NCBI GenBank assembly: GCA_934358495.1
Contig: CAKRKO010000028.1
Location: 1 to 28,941, forward strand
Direction: 5' to 3'
Source: an uncultured Eubacterium sp.
GTDB lineage: Bacteria > Bacillota > Clostridia > Lachnospirales > Lachnospiraceae
Length of the DNA: 28,941 nucleotides
In this document: in pieces, positions 15,013-23,197 of the stretch
How the letters are laid out: every line of letters begins with the position of its first letter
Position numbering within the stretch: the stretch's first letter is position 1
Made by a program: the position numbers and the translations under genes
The notes under the pieces: model-generated
The model's database searches: none
What the model saw: the letters and a program-made list of their open reading frames with translations, nothing else
Told to the model about the DNA's origin: nothing

Positions 15013-15883
15013 GTCTCTCCTTTGTACCGCACTGGCTGCAGGACTGTCTGTTCCCAACTTCACTTAACGGTATTTTATGAACCGTCCGTTTCAAACCGGA
15101 ACAGTCAATTTTTCCATGATAAGAGGTTCCATAATCAGTGATATAGACACTCCCCGTCGCACCATTTGCACAGTGACAGGCATAATAGATACTGCCATCT
15201 TTATTTCGCAGTCTGGTTACCTCTGTACATCCAACGGCACGAACGGTCAGATCCAGATAGCGACACCCTGTACTTCGGTGATACACGCTTCCATATGGCG
15301 TCACATACACATAATTTTCATCTTCCTCACTATTTTCCTCCGATGCACCAATCCATTTTCGATACACCGCCTGCTGTGTCACCGGAATACTGCGCCACTT
15401 GCCAAAAGAAATCGGCAATTTCAATCGATACGATACACATATTCGTATTTGTTCCCCACTGAATTCACTTCCTGTCAGTGTCAGATTTCCGACTTCTTCC
15501 ATTCCCGGCCACCGGTCACTTCCATGCTCTTTCTGATAGGTTTGCAATAACTGCCGCACCTGCGCATACCCCCAAACATTTTCCGGTTCATCCGCCTGTA
15601 TACTGGAAGCAGCCATAGTCCCCGCCAAATAATGGCATGCTTCCGACATCTGAACTTCCAATCCAATCAGTAAAAATAAACTCAGAGCCAAAGCTGCTGC
15701 CACCACAAGGAGCGGCATTATCAACGCAGCTTCTACTGTAAGACTTCCCCCGAGACAGGCATATTGCAGTGCTTTTGCACTGTTTTCATCGCCGGACAAC
15801 ACTGGAGAATATTGCAGCGATTGCTTTGATTTGCCAGAGAGAGATTTGCTTTTTTTATGATATGTTTTTTTTTGCAAAAGCAC
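15005..15883 (-). CDS. TadE-like pseudopilin with two C-terminal Cys/His repeats
   Basis: 292 residues with a GTG start. A basic cytoplasmic N-terminus (1-42) leads to GGSLTVEAALIMPLLVV (45-61), the TadE-type processing region, and a membrane helix to about residue 75. An extracytoplasmic domain follows (about 80-180). The C-terminus carries two related units: VYVTPYGSVYHRSTGCRYL...YACHC (192-238) and VYITDYGTSYHGKIDCSGL...CSQC (246-285). Each has a Tyr-His pair, a central Cys and a terminal Cys pair, so metal binding or disulfides are possible. These units are not normal for TadE. The upstream signal is modest (AGG 9 nt before GTG). The gene follows the DUF5702-like gene after 36 nt. Confidence 0.8.
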   Translation of the reverse strand: MLLQKKTYHKKSKSLSGKSKQSLQYSPVLSGDENSAKALQYACLGGSLTVEAALIMPLLVVAAALALSLFLLIGLEVQMSEACHYLAGTMAASSIQADEPENVWGYAQVRQLLQTYQKEHGSDRWPGMEEVGNLTLTGSEFSGEQIRICVSYRLKLPISFGKWRSIPVTQQAVYRKWIGASEENSEEDENYVYVTPYGSVYHRSTGCRYLDLTVRAVGCTEVTRLRNKDGSIYYACHCANGATGSVYITDYGTSYHGKIDCSGLKRTVHKIPLSEVGNRQSCSQCGTKERHG

Positions 15884-15919
15884 TGTAATACACCTGCCTC
15901 TCTACTTTGTAATAGCTCC

Positions 15920-17392
15920 CTAGTCTGAAAACTGCATAATCATCTGCTCCCGAAACAGTAATTCCTGCAAATTTCCATTTCCAATCCGGACAAATTTCCA
16001 GAACAATGCATTTGTCCCATATGTATACACACTTTCCGTCCGACTGACCATCTCATCCATCCGAACATCTAAATTATGTTCAATCAAATCCATACACCGA
16101 TAAACCAGCTTCGTTTCCGGAACTGTCCGAAGCAGGATCTGTAAATATCCCGCATAACTCAAACCATTCTGATTCTGTATGCCATCTGCATTCTGCAGAC
16201 TTCTACCAAGATGCTGCAGATCTGTATGCCACTCCGTATCTGTTTTCACTATGGACATTTTTCCACCATTTAACAAAATTCGCACATCACTGATGGATTC
16301 CGCATACGCCCAGGCCGCTAAAATTGCCTGTTTTACCGGATCAGCCAATTCCGGATTCGCCATAGCAGACGTCAATGCCAGTGCCACCTGCATCGCTTGC
16401 TGATTCTTCTCCGGATGTGTTTCCAGATACAGCAGATTCACACCTTCCCGTAGAAACAACAACCGATTCACAGTAGCCTTTAAATTGTCAATATCACTGT
16501 TTTTCCCACCGATCAGATACTCCATTTCATAATTGAAAGCATTTCCCTCTGTCTTTCCTTGCGTTGCATCGGTAAAATGGCCTTTACAATACAGCTGAAA
16601 CAAAATTCGATCCAGTTCACTACTGCTTTCTATCTGCTCCCAGTTTCCCTGATGCAGGCTTCTTCTGCTCAGACATTCTGAAACATCCATCCGATCTGTC
16701 GATAATTCTTTTTCCGGTAGCACCACAGCCAAAATTCCTTTTTTCTTCATCTCTTTCAGCCACTCTAATGGATTTTCCTGCGGGAGCGCATCATTTTTCG
16801 ATATTGTGCTCTGATCTGTGGTCTCTGCCGGTGCATGTTCCATTGTATCTGCCGTTTTTCCTGCCAGTTCCCCCAGTATCTGTTCTGCCTTCTGCTCCAA
16901 CTCTGTCCCGTTTTTTTCATACTTTTCTGCATCAGCCTGTGTCACCACCTTCCACACTTCCCTTACGGCATCTTCCGCAAGGCTCTGCTTTGTCCATGCT
17001 GCCGCCTGTTTCTGAAAACTTTTTCCATTCTGATCCGTCGCCAGTTCAAATTTCTGCACATCAATGCTATTTATATGAACCGGAAGTACAAAAAAATTAT
17101 TCCTTATCTGTGTTAGCTTCCAGTTCTTCTCAATCTGTTCCTGCTGCAACGCACTCATTTTTGGAAACCCGTAATCCCCACCGCCTGTTTCCTTCCAAAA
17201 CAACACATGATATTTGTCCCATAATTCCTGTTGGTAGGAAGCCCGGACTGCATCCACTGCCTGAGCAGTACACAGTTTCGCCTGTGTGCGCAGTCCGCTT
17301 ACCCTGGCGGCTTCCAGAAAGGCAAAAAATACGGATGCCAGCAAGACCAGAAGCAGCACAAAAAATACAGAAACACTTCCTGCCCTTTTCAT
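15920..17392 (-). CDS. TadG-like/DUF5702-like Tad locus protein
   Basis: 490 residues. The start MKRAGSVSVFFVLLLVLLASVFFAFLEAARV (basic residues, Gly-Ser-Val then one hydrophobic helix, 8-28) is the pattern of TadG-type pseudopilin-like proteins. The rest is a large, mostly helical extracytoplasmic domain without a recognised catalytic motif. It includes a Gln/Glu-rich middle (about 150-220) and a conserved-looking GGKNSDIDNLKATVNRLLFLREGVN segment (about 310-335). I believe this is the family named DUF5702, common in Lachnospiraceae Tad loci. Its ATG overlaps the Flp pilin stop codon (TAATG), so the two are translationally coupled. It may be a minor pilin-like tip or anchoring subunit. Confidence 0.7.
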   Translation of the reverse strand: MKRAGSVSVFFVLLLVLLASVFFAFLEAARVSGLRTQAKLCTAQAVDAVRASYQQELWDKYHVLFWKETGGGDYGFPKMSALQQEQIEKNWKLTQIRNNFFVLPVHINSIDVQKFELATDQNGKSFQKQAAAWTKQSLAEDAVREVWKVVTQADAEKYEKNGTELEQKAEQILGELAGKTADTMEHAPAETTDQSTISKNDALPQENPLEWLKEMKKKGILAVVLPEKELSTDRMDVSECLSRRSLHQGNWEQIESSSELDRILFQLYCKGHFTDATQGKTEGNAFNYEMEYLIGGKNSDIDNLKATVNRLLFLREGVNLLYLETHPEKNQQAMQVALALTSAMANPELADPVKQAILAAWAYAESISDVRILLNGGKMSIVKTDTEWHTDLQHLGRSLQNADGIQNQNGLSYAGYLQILLRTVPETKLVYRCMDLIEHNLDVRMDEMVSRTESVYTYGTNALFWKFVRIGNGNLQELLFREQMIMQFSD

Positions 17393-17571
17393 TACAACGT
17401 GCCCGACTGCTTATTGATATTGCTAAATGCTTTGTTCACCAGCGCAGTCAGCTGCTTCTTAAACACTACAATTAATCCAACCAGAACGACCAACACAAGT
17501 ATAATTTCAACCACACCCACGCCAGACTCTTCCTGAAAAAAACGTTTCCACTCTCCTAACCATTGTTTCAT
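17392..17571 (-). CDS. Flp-type pilin (Flp1-like), 59 residues
   Basis: A short gene, the probable major pilin of the Tad system. Translating the minus strand gives a 59-residue product that starts MKQWLGEWKRFFQEESGVG and continues VVEIILVLVVLVGLIVVFKK. The layout (short charged leader, Ser-Gly-Val-Gly, Val-Val-Glu, hydrophobic helix, short polar tail) is the Flp/Flp1-like pilin signature, with Glu at +5 relative to a Gly cleavage site. GGAGG lies 9 nt before the ATG. It lies 62 nt downstream of tadC and shares one base with the DUF5702-like gene. It should be processed by a prepilin peptidase encoded nearby. Confidence 0.85.
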   Translation of the reverse strand: MKQWLGEWKRFFQEESGVGVVEIILVLVVLVGLIVVFKKQLTALVNKAFSNINKQSGTL

Positions 17572-17633
17572 CCTGTTCTTCCTCCCGCTTTCTTATCCTC
17601 ATATCAGATTACTTTGCTTCTTTTTCTTTTCTG

Positions 17634-18893
17634 TCACATCTCGCACACAGCAGGAAATAAAAGTATCACCAAAACCAGTACAAACAAGCACATCATCGGA
17701 AACAAAAGCTTCATAGATGCCTCTTCACCGCGTTTCCTTGCCTCACTTTTCCGCTGTTCCCATGCTTCCCTTGCCTCTGCTGCCAGCATCTCACCGATAT
17801 CCTGCGTCCCTTTCTCCAGATTTCTGGTGAGAATCGCCGCAAACCGTCGATAAGACTCCAGTCCAATCCTTTTTCCAAACCGCTCATACGCTTCTTTTTC
17901 CCCACAACCTTTCTGCATTTCAAGTGATGTGAGCCGCATTTCTCCCAGAAACAGATATGACGCATTACTGTCGTTTTTCTGCATATTCCGCGCAGTGGAA
18001 AGAATACGTTCCCATGCCCTGCGAATCGTCAAACCTGCTCCGATCAACATGGACATCTGCTCCACCAATTGCGGATACTCCCGCTGCAGACATTGAAGTC
18101 TCTCTTTTTCTGCCTTACGCTTTTTTTCTCTTTTCTTCCATTCCAACCCAGATACTGCCACACAGCCAAGTATGATTATCCACACCCAGTCCCTGCTCTG
18201 ATCACTCTGCCATTGAATCTTCATATCACCAACTGATTTCGGTAATTGAAATCCATCTTTTGTGCGGTTCTCTGCTTCTGCCCGCTGCAACATTTTTTTC
18301 ACCTGCATCTGAATCCAGACGTCACTGTCCTGAGGTGGTGGAATGATATACAGATTACGCAGTTCCACTTGCACACACTCCTGACAGGAAAATTCTGCCT
18401 GCAGACTTACTACCTGTCCATGCTCCGGCACCTGTCCGTTTTCTATTGTTCCGTCGTCCAACACCAAATCACCGGGATCTATCTCATATGTCACCTGCAC
18501 CAGCCCATCTTTCATCGTTGCAGGAAGGTTCAGTTTTCGATACACCTGATCTGCTGACTCGTTTTCAGCCAGATACTGTGCCTCCCACTCCTGCACAGCT
18601 TTTTCCAACAATTTTCTGACAGCTTTCTCTGACCGTTGAACGGCCTGCACCTCCACTTCTACTTCATGCTCTGTTCCCTGCACTGTCTGATAGGTAAATA
18701 TTTTCTGTTCTGCTCCGGTTCCTTCCGCACCACGGCTAACCCATCCTGCTGACTCCTGATTTTGATCAGTCTGCTGCCCCCACATAGCCAGGGTCAGCAC
18801 ACCAAAAAAAATGCCTGCCAATATGCTGATCTTATGCTGCTTCCAGAACAACGATACCCTGTTTTTTCTCTTCACTTTCCAGATCCACTTCAT
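17634..18893 (-). CDS. TadC-like inner-membrane platform protein with an N-terminal extracytoplasmic extension
   Basis: 419 residues. The C-terminal part (about 265-419) is a T2SSF-type platform domain: REYPQLVEQMSMLIGAGLTIRRAW, IGLESYRRFAAILTRNLEKG and a final membrane helix (397-415, LLFPMMCLFVLVLVILLFPAV), as in TadC. The N-terminus is unlike standard TadC. One membrane helix (about 23-38) and a second near 236-250 enclose about 195 residues predicted outside the membrane, including a Cys-x-x-Cys (SCQEC, 169-173). It lies 20 nt downstream of tadB. The extension could be a lineage-specific contact with the pilus or the cell wall. Confidence 0.82.
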   Translation of the reverse strand: MKWIWKVKRKNRVSLFWKQHKISILAGIFFGVLTLAMWGQQTDQNQESAGWVSRGAEGTGAEQKIFTYQTVQGTEHEVEVEVQAVQRSEKAVRKLLEKAVQEWEAQYLAENESADQVYRKLNLPATMKDGLVQVTYEIDPGDLVLDDGTIENGQVPEHGQVVSLQAEFSCQECVQVELRNLYIIPPPQDSDVWIQMQVKKMLQRAEAENRTKDGFQLPKSVGDMKIQWQSDQSRDWVWIIILGCVAVSGLEWKKREKKRKAEKERLQCLQREYPQLVEQMSMLIGAGLTIRRAWERILSTARNMQKNDSNASYLFLGEMRLTSLEMQKGCGEKEAYERFGKRIGLESYRRFAAILTRNLEKGTQDIGEMLAAEAREAWEQRKSEARKRGEEASMKLLFPMMCLFVLVLVILLFPAVCEM

Positions 18894-18913
18894 GTGTCAA
18901 AATCACTCCTGCT

Positions 18914-19753
18914 TCAAACCGGAATCGCCATAATCTTTTCTGACCAGAAAAAGGCTCCCGCATATCCCAGCAGGCATCCGCTCATCACTGCAATGCCCGC
19001 CGGATTTCCATAAAGGTGACTGCTGTACTCTGGAGAACTTAAGGTGACAAAACATAGTATTCCCGGAAGTAATAACATCATCATTTTCTGTTCTGCCCGT
19101 TTTGCTGCCACACTGGTCTCTATCTCCCGCAAAATTTCATATTTCTCCTGCATACGGCTTCCTGTCTTGCGAATGATCTCCGTCAGGTTTCCTCCGTTTC
19201 GTTTCACGTACAGCAATATTTCTGAAAAATGGCAGATATCTTCATTTCCGCTACGCCCGGCAAATTCATACAACAACTGTTCCACCGGTTCATTCATTCG
19301 GATTTTCTGATTCATCTGATAAAATTCCCGGTAAACTTCCCCGGTTCTTCCATACAGCCGTTCCAGTTCTTCCATGGCATAATGCCATGCAGATTCCAGT
19401 GAATACCCTGCAGTCAGTGCGCCTGATATTGCACGGATCGCAGACTGGAACTGTACCTGCATCCGCCTGTCTCGCGTTTCCTGCTCCTTTTTCTTTTTTC
19501 TGTGTATACACACCGGGATCACAATGGCGGAAAGACACAATCCCCAGACAGAACGATAAAATAAAAATGCAATGATACCACTTACTATCAACCCTTCCCC
19601 GAATGTCTTCCAGAATTGTTTTGTTGAAAGCGCGATACGCTTATAATCCGGTAGAGCCTGTCTCTCTGTCTTTTCAGATAAACTTACAGATAATTCCTTT
19701 TTCTTCCAGCTTTTTGCGATTATGAAGCTGCCCTTCTTTCTCCCAGCATCCAC
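18914..19753 (-). CDS. TadB-like inner-membrane platform protein
   Basis: A T2SSF-family platform subunit of the Tad secretion machine. The protein has a hydrophobic pair near the N-terminus (EGLIVSGIIAFLFYRSVWGLCLSAIVIPVCI). The T2SSF domain carries FQSAIRAISGALTAGYSLESAWHYA and ETSVAAKRAEQKMMMLLLPGILCF, followed by a C-terminal helix (AGIAVMSGCLLGYAGAFFW). The start is uncertain. I chose a GTG at 19753, with AAAGGGG 9 nt upstream (279 residues). The frame is open to a TTG at 19792 without a ribosome binding site. Either way it overlaps the cpaF end, suggesting translational coupling. Confidence 0.85.
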   Translation of the reverse strand: MDAGRKKGSFIIAKSWKKKELSVSLSEKTERQALPDYKRIALSTKQFWKTFGEGLIVSGIIAFLFYRSVWGLCLSAIVIPVCIHRKKKKEQETRDRRMQVQFQSAIRAISGALTAGYSLESAWHYAMEELERLYGRTGEVYREFYQMNQKIRMNEPVEQLLYEFAGRSGNEDICHFSEILLYVKRNGGNLTEIIRKTGSRMQEKYEILREIETSVAAKRAEQKMMMLLLPGILCFVTLSSPEYSSHLYGNPAGIAVMSGCLLGYAGAFFWSEKIMAIPV

Positions 19754-20897
19754 GTACTTTTTCCCCTTTCTGACCCGACTCCCGGAATACAAACAACGGA
19801 TTCAGCCGGATTTCCCCCTGCTCCATCCCGTCTATTTCACTGATCTGCAGCACCTTTCTGGTTCGATCCCGCATTCTTCCAAGATGCACCAGAATATCGA
19901 TTCCAGAAGATATTTGACGTCGGATCGCCTGTAATGGCAACTCCTTTTCCCCCATTAATATCATTGCCTCCAGACGAAGCAGCATGTCCTCGCTACTGTT
20001 TGCATGACCCGTACTAAGACTTCCATCATGACCAGTATTCATCGCCTGAAGCATATCAAGAGCCTCCGCACCACGCACCTCACCCACAATAATGCGATCT
20101 GGTCTCATCCGCAGTGCTGTACGAATGAGATCACGGATTTCAATAGGCACCGTTCCCTGACCATTTGCCATACGTACCTCCAGCCTCACCAGATTTTCAA
20201 TCCCATTCAGCTGTAATTCGGCAGAGTCCTCAATCGTAACGACACGTTCACCGGCCGGAATATGCTCCGACAACGCATTCAGAAATGTTGTTTTGCCGGA
20301 ACCAGTTCCACCAGATATAAAAATGTTGTATCCAGCTTCTACGAAAGCTGCCAGCACATCTGCCGCCTCTTCCGAAATGGATTCCAGCCCCGTCAGCTGT
20401 TCCAACGTCATCACGGAATCCGAAAATTTTCGAATGGAAATACAGGAACCATCTAACGCCACCGGCTGCAACACAACATTTACCCTGGAGCCATCCGGCA
20501 ATCTCGTATCCAGTATTGGTTGCGCCTCATTGACCACCCGGTTCGCATTTCCCGCAATCTGTTGAATAATATCTGCCAGCCGCTCTGCGGTCAGATGTCC
20601 TTTTTCCCAACGATATAACACACCGGATTTTTCATAAAAAATATGTTCCGGTCCGTTCACCATAATTTCCGTCACCTCCGGGTCATCCAGTAACTCCTGC
20701 AAAATATCCAGCTTGCGAAGAGAATTAAAAATCTGCTCTTCATACTGTTCCCGCTCCGCCAGCGACATCAGCTTTTCCCTGCCAAACTTTCGCACCTCCA
20801 CCTGAATTTTTTCCCTTAATTCCTCATCAGATATCTCCCGTGACACATCAATTTTCTCCAAAATCTGTTTCCGCAGATCCTGCCAGATCATCTCCAT
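19674..20897 (-). CDS. cpaF: Tad/CpaF-type secretion ATPase
   Basis: The hexameric cytoplasmic motor that drives Flp pilus assembly. Numbering from the chosen ATG gives 407 residues. An N-terminal domain precedes the RecA-like core. Walker A is ISGGTGSGKTTF at about 195-206. The Asp box is VTIEDSAELQL, Walker B is RIIVGEVRGAEALDML, and the His box is GHDGSLSTGHANSS. The C-terminal region is shorter and less conserved. AAGGAG lies 7 nt before the ATG at 20897; the frame extends to 20963 without a better signal. It overlaps tadZ by 50 bp and tadB by about 80 bp, consistent with tight coupling in one operon. Confidence 0.95.
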   Translation of the reverse strand: MEMIWQDLRKQILEKIDVSREISDEELREKIQVEVRKFGREKLMSLAEREQYEEQIFNSLRKLDILQELLDDPEVTEIMVNGPEHIFYEKSGVLYRWEKGHLTAERLADIIQQIAGNANRVVNEAQPILDTRLPDGSRVNVVLQPVALDGSCISIRKFSDSVMTLEQLTGLESISEEAADVLAAFVEAGYNIFISGGTGSGKTTFLNALSEHIPAGERVVTIEDSAELQLNGIENLVRLEVRMANGQGTVPIEIRDLIRTALRMRPDRIIVGEVRGAEALDMLQAMNTGHDGSLSTGHANSSEDMLLRLEAMILMGEKELPLQAIRRQISSGIDILVHLGRMRDRTRKVLQISEIDGMEQGEIRLNPLFVFRESGQKGEKVRGCWEKEGQLHNRKKLEEKGIICKFI

Positions 20898-21921
20898 ACT
20901 TATTCTCCTTCTCTCTTTGCAGCTGTGCTGCCTGTTTTCCCACCTCTGTTTCCATCCACTCATACAAAAGCTGACTTCCCGTCGTATCAGCCCGAAGCTT
21001 CCGAATTGAAATTTTTTCTATATGCGCAGACCTGTCCCCCACGCATTTTTGTATAAACATTCTTCGTTCTTCCAGTGCACATTCCTCTATGACGCCTTCT
21101 TCTGACAGCAGAAAAATGCGATCTGCAGCCATAAAAATCTGTTCACACCCTCGCACCATCGTTCCCAGCGCAAGCACTGCCAGCGTCTCTTTCCGATTCA
21201 GAATACAGTGCAGCAACCGTCTGACATCCGCCTCATCCATCTCATGAAGCACCTGTGGATTTCTCGTCGGACAAATATAATCCAGCCTATCCGTTCGCCC
21301 GACATATCCCCCCAGATATAAATCTTCTTCCCGTCGCAATGCCAGGATAAGGTCGCTTAAATCGGACTCATTTTCCTGTAAATGCAGTAATTGTGCAATC
21401 CCACTGCACTCCGCCAGATCCAGATACAGTACCGGTATTTCCCTCGACCACATCCATGCGCACAATGCCGCAAATGCACTGAGCTGTCCCACATTTCCTG
21501 CTCCGGTAAACACATACATTTTTGACTTCTTATTTTCTGGGTTTCCTGCCATTTTCCCGGCACGCAGTACACACCGCGAAACAATCTTGCGATACAGAGT
21601 ATCCCTGCTCTGGTAAGGATATATATGCGTCTCATCCTCCGCCTCTTCCTCGCTGAAAATAATACTTCGCACAGCCTGATCTGCCATTTCTGCAACAAAT
21701 GCTTCCGTACCGATCACCGCATCCCAGCGTCGATTTTTTTCGTTTTTCTTCCTTTCATCGGAAATGATACCTTCCGGCTCCCCACTTTTTGTTTCGGAAC
21801 TTTCCGGACTCTCTGCCAGTTCCACCCGCATTCCATTGTCCAGGCGTTCATTCAGATACAACACCAGTTTCTGCATATATGTCTTGTCCAGACCACCAAT
21901 TAAAATGGTATGATCCTGCAC
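20848..21921 (-). CDS. TadZ/CpaE-like localisation protein with a degenerate P-loop
   Basis: 357 residues with a GTG start, preceded by GGGGGTG. The N-terminal ~130 residues resemble the atypical receiver domain of TadZ/CpaE. The rest has a MinD/ParA-like layout: MYVFTGAGNVGQLSAFAALCAW at the P-loop position (135-156), IPVLYLDLAE (162-171) at the Walker A-prime/Asp position, and FMAADRIFLLSEEG later. The P-loop lacks the expected Gly-Lys-Thr: where KGGxGKT is normal, the residues are GAGNVGQLS. ATP binding may be lost or altered. In known Tad systems this protein places the machine at a cell pole. It lies between the first prepilin peptidase (22-bp overlap) and cpaF (50-bp overlap). Confidence 0.75.
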   Translation of the reverse strand: MQDHTILIGGLDKTYMQKLVLYLNERLDNGMRVELAESPESSETKSGEPEGIISDERKKNEKNRRWDAVIGTEAFVAEMADQAVRSIIFSEEEAEDETHIYPYQSRDTLYRKIVSRCVLRAGKMAGNPENKKSKMYVFTGAGNVGQLSAFAALCAWMWSREIPVLYLDLAECSGIAQLLHLQENESDLSDLILALRREEDLYLGGYVGRTDRLDYICPTRNPQVLHEMDEADVRRLLHCILNRKETLAVLALGTMVRGCEQIFMAADRIFLLSEEGVIEECALEERRMFIQKCVGDRSAHIEKISIRKLRADTTGSQLLYEWMETEVGKQAAQLQREKENKYGDDLAGSAETDFGEN

Positions 21922-22430
21922 ACTTTCACCCCCAAAACTACGATATATCCCAAAAGAATTGCCATTGAAAAATGAAACCGGTGTCCGGGACGGTTTCTCT
22001 CGGGATAGGGTATGATCTCCTTGCTTCTCACGATCATTTGAAAATATTGAATACAGTTTTGCATACTTTCACAAAACTGTCTCTGATTCAGCAATCTGCC
22101 GAATGAGAATCCTGCTGCCAGCAGGAAAGAAATACAGATACAATAGATTGCAACCTGACCACCATTCAGGCAGCCGATCACACTAAATAATTTTACGTCT
22201 CCGGCTCCAAGTCCGTGCATCCGAAACGGGATCCAGCATATACATACAGGAAGTAACAGTCCCATCAGGAAATCCTTACAGCCATTCTCACAGATTCCCG
22301 GAATTCTCAACAAAATCCCGACCAGTAATCCTGAAAACAACAACTTATTTTTAATCTTCCCGGACGCAGCATCCATCGCCGCAGCACATAATAGTAACAC
22401 CGCAGTTACACTGATCTGAAGTAACTCCAC
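21900..22430 (-). CDS. Prepilin peptidase, A24 family (first gene of the Tad operon)
   Basis: A membrane aspartic protease that removes the leader peptide from Flp-type pilins. The frame is open to 22505, but AGGAGG precedes a GTG at 22430, giving 176 residues beginning with a hydrophobic helix (VELLQISVTAVLLLCAAAMD). The first catalytic Asp is in AAAMDAASGKIKNKLL and the second in the GxGD motif GLGAGDVKLFSVIG. About five or six hydrophobic segments are visible. It is the first gene behind a good promoter (22458-22486, leader about 21 nt), so it probably opens the whole Tad operon. It overlaps tadZ by 22 bp. Confidence 0.88.
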   Translation of the reverse strand: MELLQISVTAVLLLCAAAMDAASGKIKNKLLFSGLLVGILLRIPGICENGCKDFLMGLLLPVCICWIPFRMHGLGAGDVKLFSVIGCLNGGQVAIYCICISFLLAAGFSFGRLLNQRQFCESMQNCIQYFQMIVRSKEIIPYPERNRPGHRFHFSMAILLGYIVVLGVKVCRIIPF

Positions 22431-22457
22431 ATGTGTTCCACCTCCTTTGTGAGACCG

Positions 22458-22486
22458 ATTATAGGGGCTTTTATTCCTACTGTCTA
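22458..22486 (-). promoter_or_regulatory. Probable sigma-A promoter of the Tad operon
   Basis: On the minus strand, -35 TAGACA (22481-22486), a 17-nt spacer and a perfect -10 TATAAT (22458-22463). No other strong promoter or terminator was seen between here and 13034, so it may drive the whole 9-kb locus. Confidence 0.65.
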
Positions 22487-22523
22487 CCCCCTTTTTTCTG
22501 CCCAATTTTGCCCTTGTGCAATT

Positions 22524-22796
22524 TCACAACACTTGCAGCAGCATAATGCCGTAAAGTGCCGCCATTCCGCTAAAACCAAGGGTTCCGTATGTCAAAACAC
22601 TGATGAGATTGACCCCGATCGCCACATTCAGACCATGTCCTGCAAAGAACGCATTCAGGAAGTGTGTACAGATAAAACAGACCACCACACGAGCCGCGAA
22701 ATTCAAAAGAATTTCAGCATTTTTCTTCAAAATTCCAATCAGGATCACCAGCAGACATACCCCGGAAATAACTGCGAGCCCATACATTTTTTCCAT
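22524..22796 (-). CDS. bofA: BofA family pro-sigma-K processing inhibitor
   Basis: A small membrane protein. In Bacillus subtilis BofA holds the SpoIVFB protease inactive and so delays sigma-K activation in the mother cell during sporulation. The 90 residues show two or three hydrophobic segments (about 6-23, 32-50 and 57-88). The C-terminal VAIGVNLISVLTYGTLGFSGMAALYGIMLL is the conserved BofA motif (PF07441). GAGGAAGCAGA precedes the ATG. It is divergent from a DUF2508 gene and lies just upstream of the Tad promoter. In Bacillus, bofA and a DUF2508 gene (yaaL) are collinear; here they point apart. It indicates a spore-forming host, though the function in Clostridia lacking SpoIVFB is unclear. 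Confidence 0.88.
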   Translation of the reverse strand: MEKMYGLAVISGVCLLVILIGILKKNAEILLNFAARVVVCFICTHFLNAFFAGHGLNVAIGVNLISVLTYGTLGFSGMAALYGIMLLQVL

Positions 22797-22887
22797 TCTG
22801 CTTCCTCACAGATTCTTTTGTTGTAATATATTATTTTTGTGGAATTTTATGCTATTTTTCGTATAGATTTCCGGGTATTTGCTTATA

Positions 22888-22924
22888 CTGTAACATAGAT
22901 TTTTTATCTGATTTTTTGTTACAG
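22888..22924. promoter_or_regulatory. Inverted repeat in the bofA/DUF2508 intergenic region
   Basis: CTGTAAC (22888-22894) and GTTACAG (22918-22924) are perfect 7-bp arms 23 nt apart. The right arm overlaps the DUF2508 ribosome binding site region. It shares the TGTAACA/TGTTACA core with sites at 10066 and 10682. Confidence 0.4.
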
Positions 22925-22936
22925 GAGGTGACAAAC

Positions 22937-23164
22937 TTGTCAAATTTCTTTTTTCATCCAAAGTCACAGACTATGGCTCAGCTCCTTGTCGATGCCATAG
23001 ATCATACAAAACTGGAGATTGATACCGCCTACCGCAACTTTGAGCATGCGCTGGAACCAGATCTCATCGACTGCTATATTTATCAGCTGCAATCCGCGCA
23101 GATGCGCTACCAATTTCTGCTGAACTGTGCAAAAAAAGATGCCAATACGCACATCAAAAGATAA
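22937..23164 (+). CDS. DUF2508 (YaaL-like) small protein
   Basis: A 75-residue soluble protein with a TTG start. I chose 22937 because AGGAGG lies 8 nt before it; the frame opens at 22916 but that would include the ribosome binding site. The pattern AIDHTKLEIDTAYRNFEHALEPDLIDCYIYQLQSAQMRYQFLLNCAKK matches the DUF2508 profile: a helix with Phe/Glu at the centre, then Tyr and Arg-Tyr near the end. The function is unknown. In Bacillus the homologue yaaL sits between recR and bofA; here it is divergent from bofA. A strong terminator follows. Confidence 0.72.
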   Translation: MSNFFFHPKSQTMAQLLVDAIDHTKLEIDTAYRNFEHALEPDLIDCYIYQLQSAQMRYQFLLNCAKKDANTHIKR

Positions 23165-23197
23165 TGTTTGATAGGAAATTCATCGTAATTTTCTATC

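Noticed and set aside
16768..17475. Long plus-strand open frame (235 codons)
   Set aside because: It is antisense to the DUF5702-like gene and the Flp pilin gene. The Pro/Ser/His-rich product is typical of a shadow frame, and no ribosome binding site is seen.
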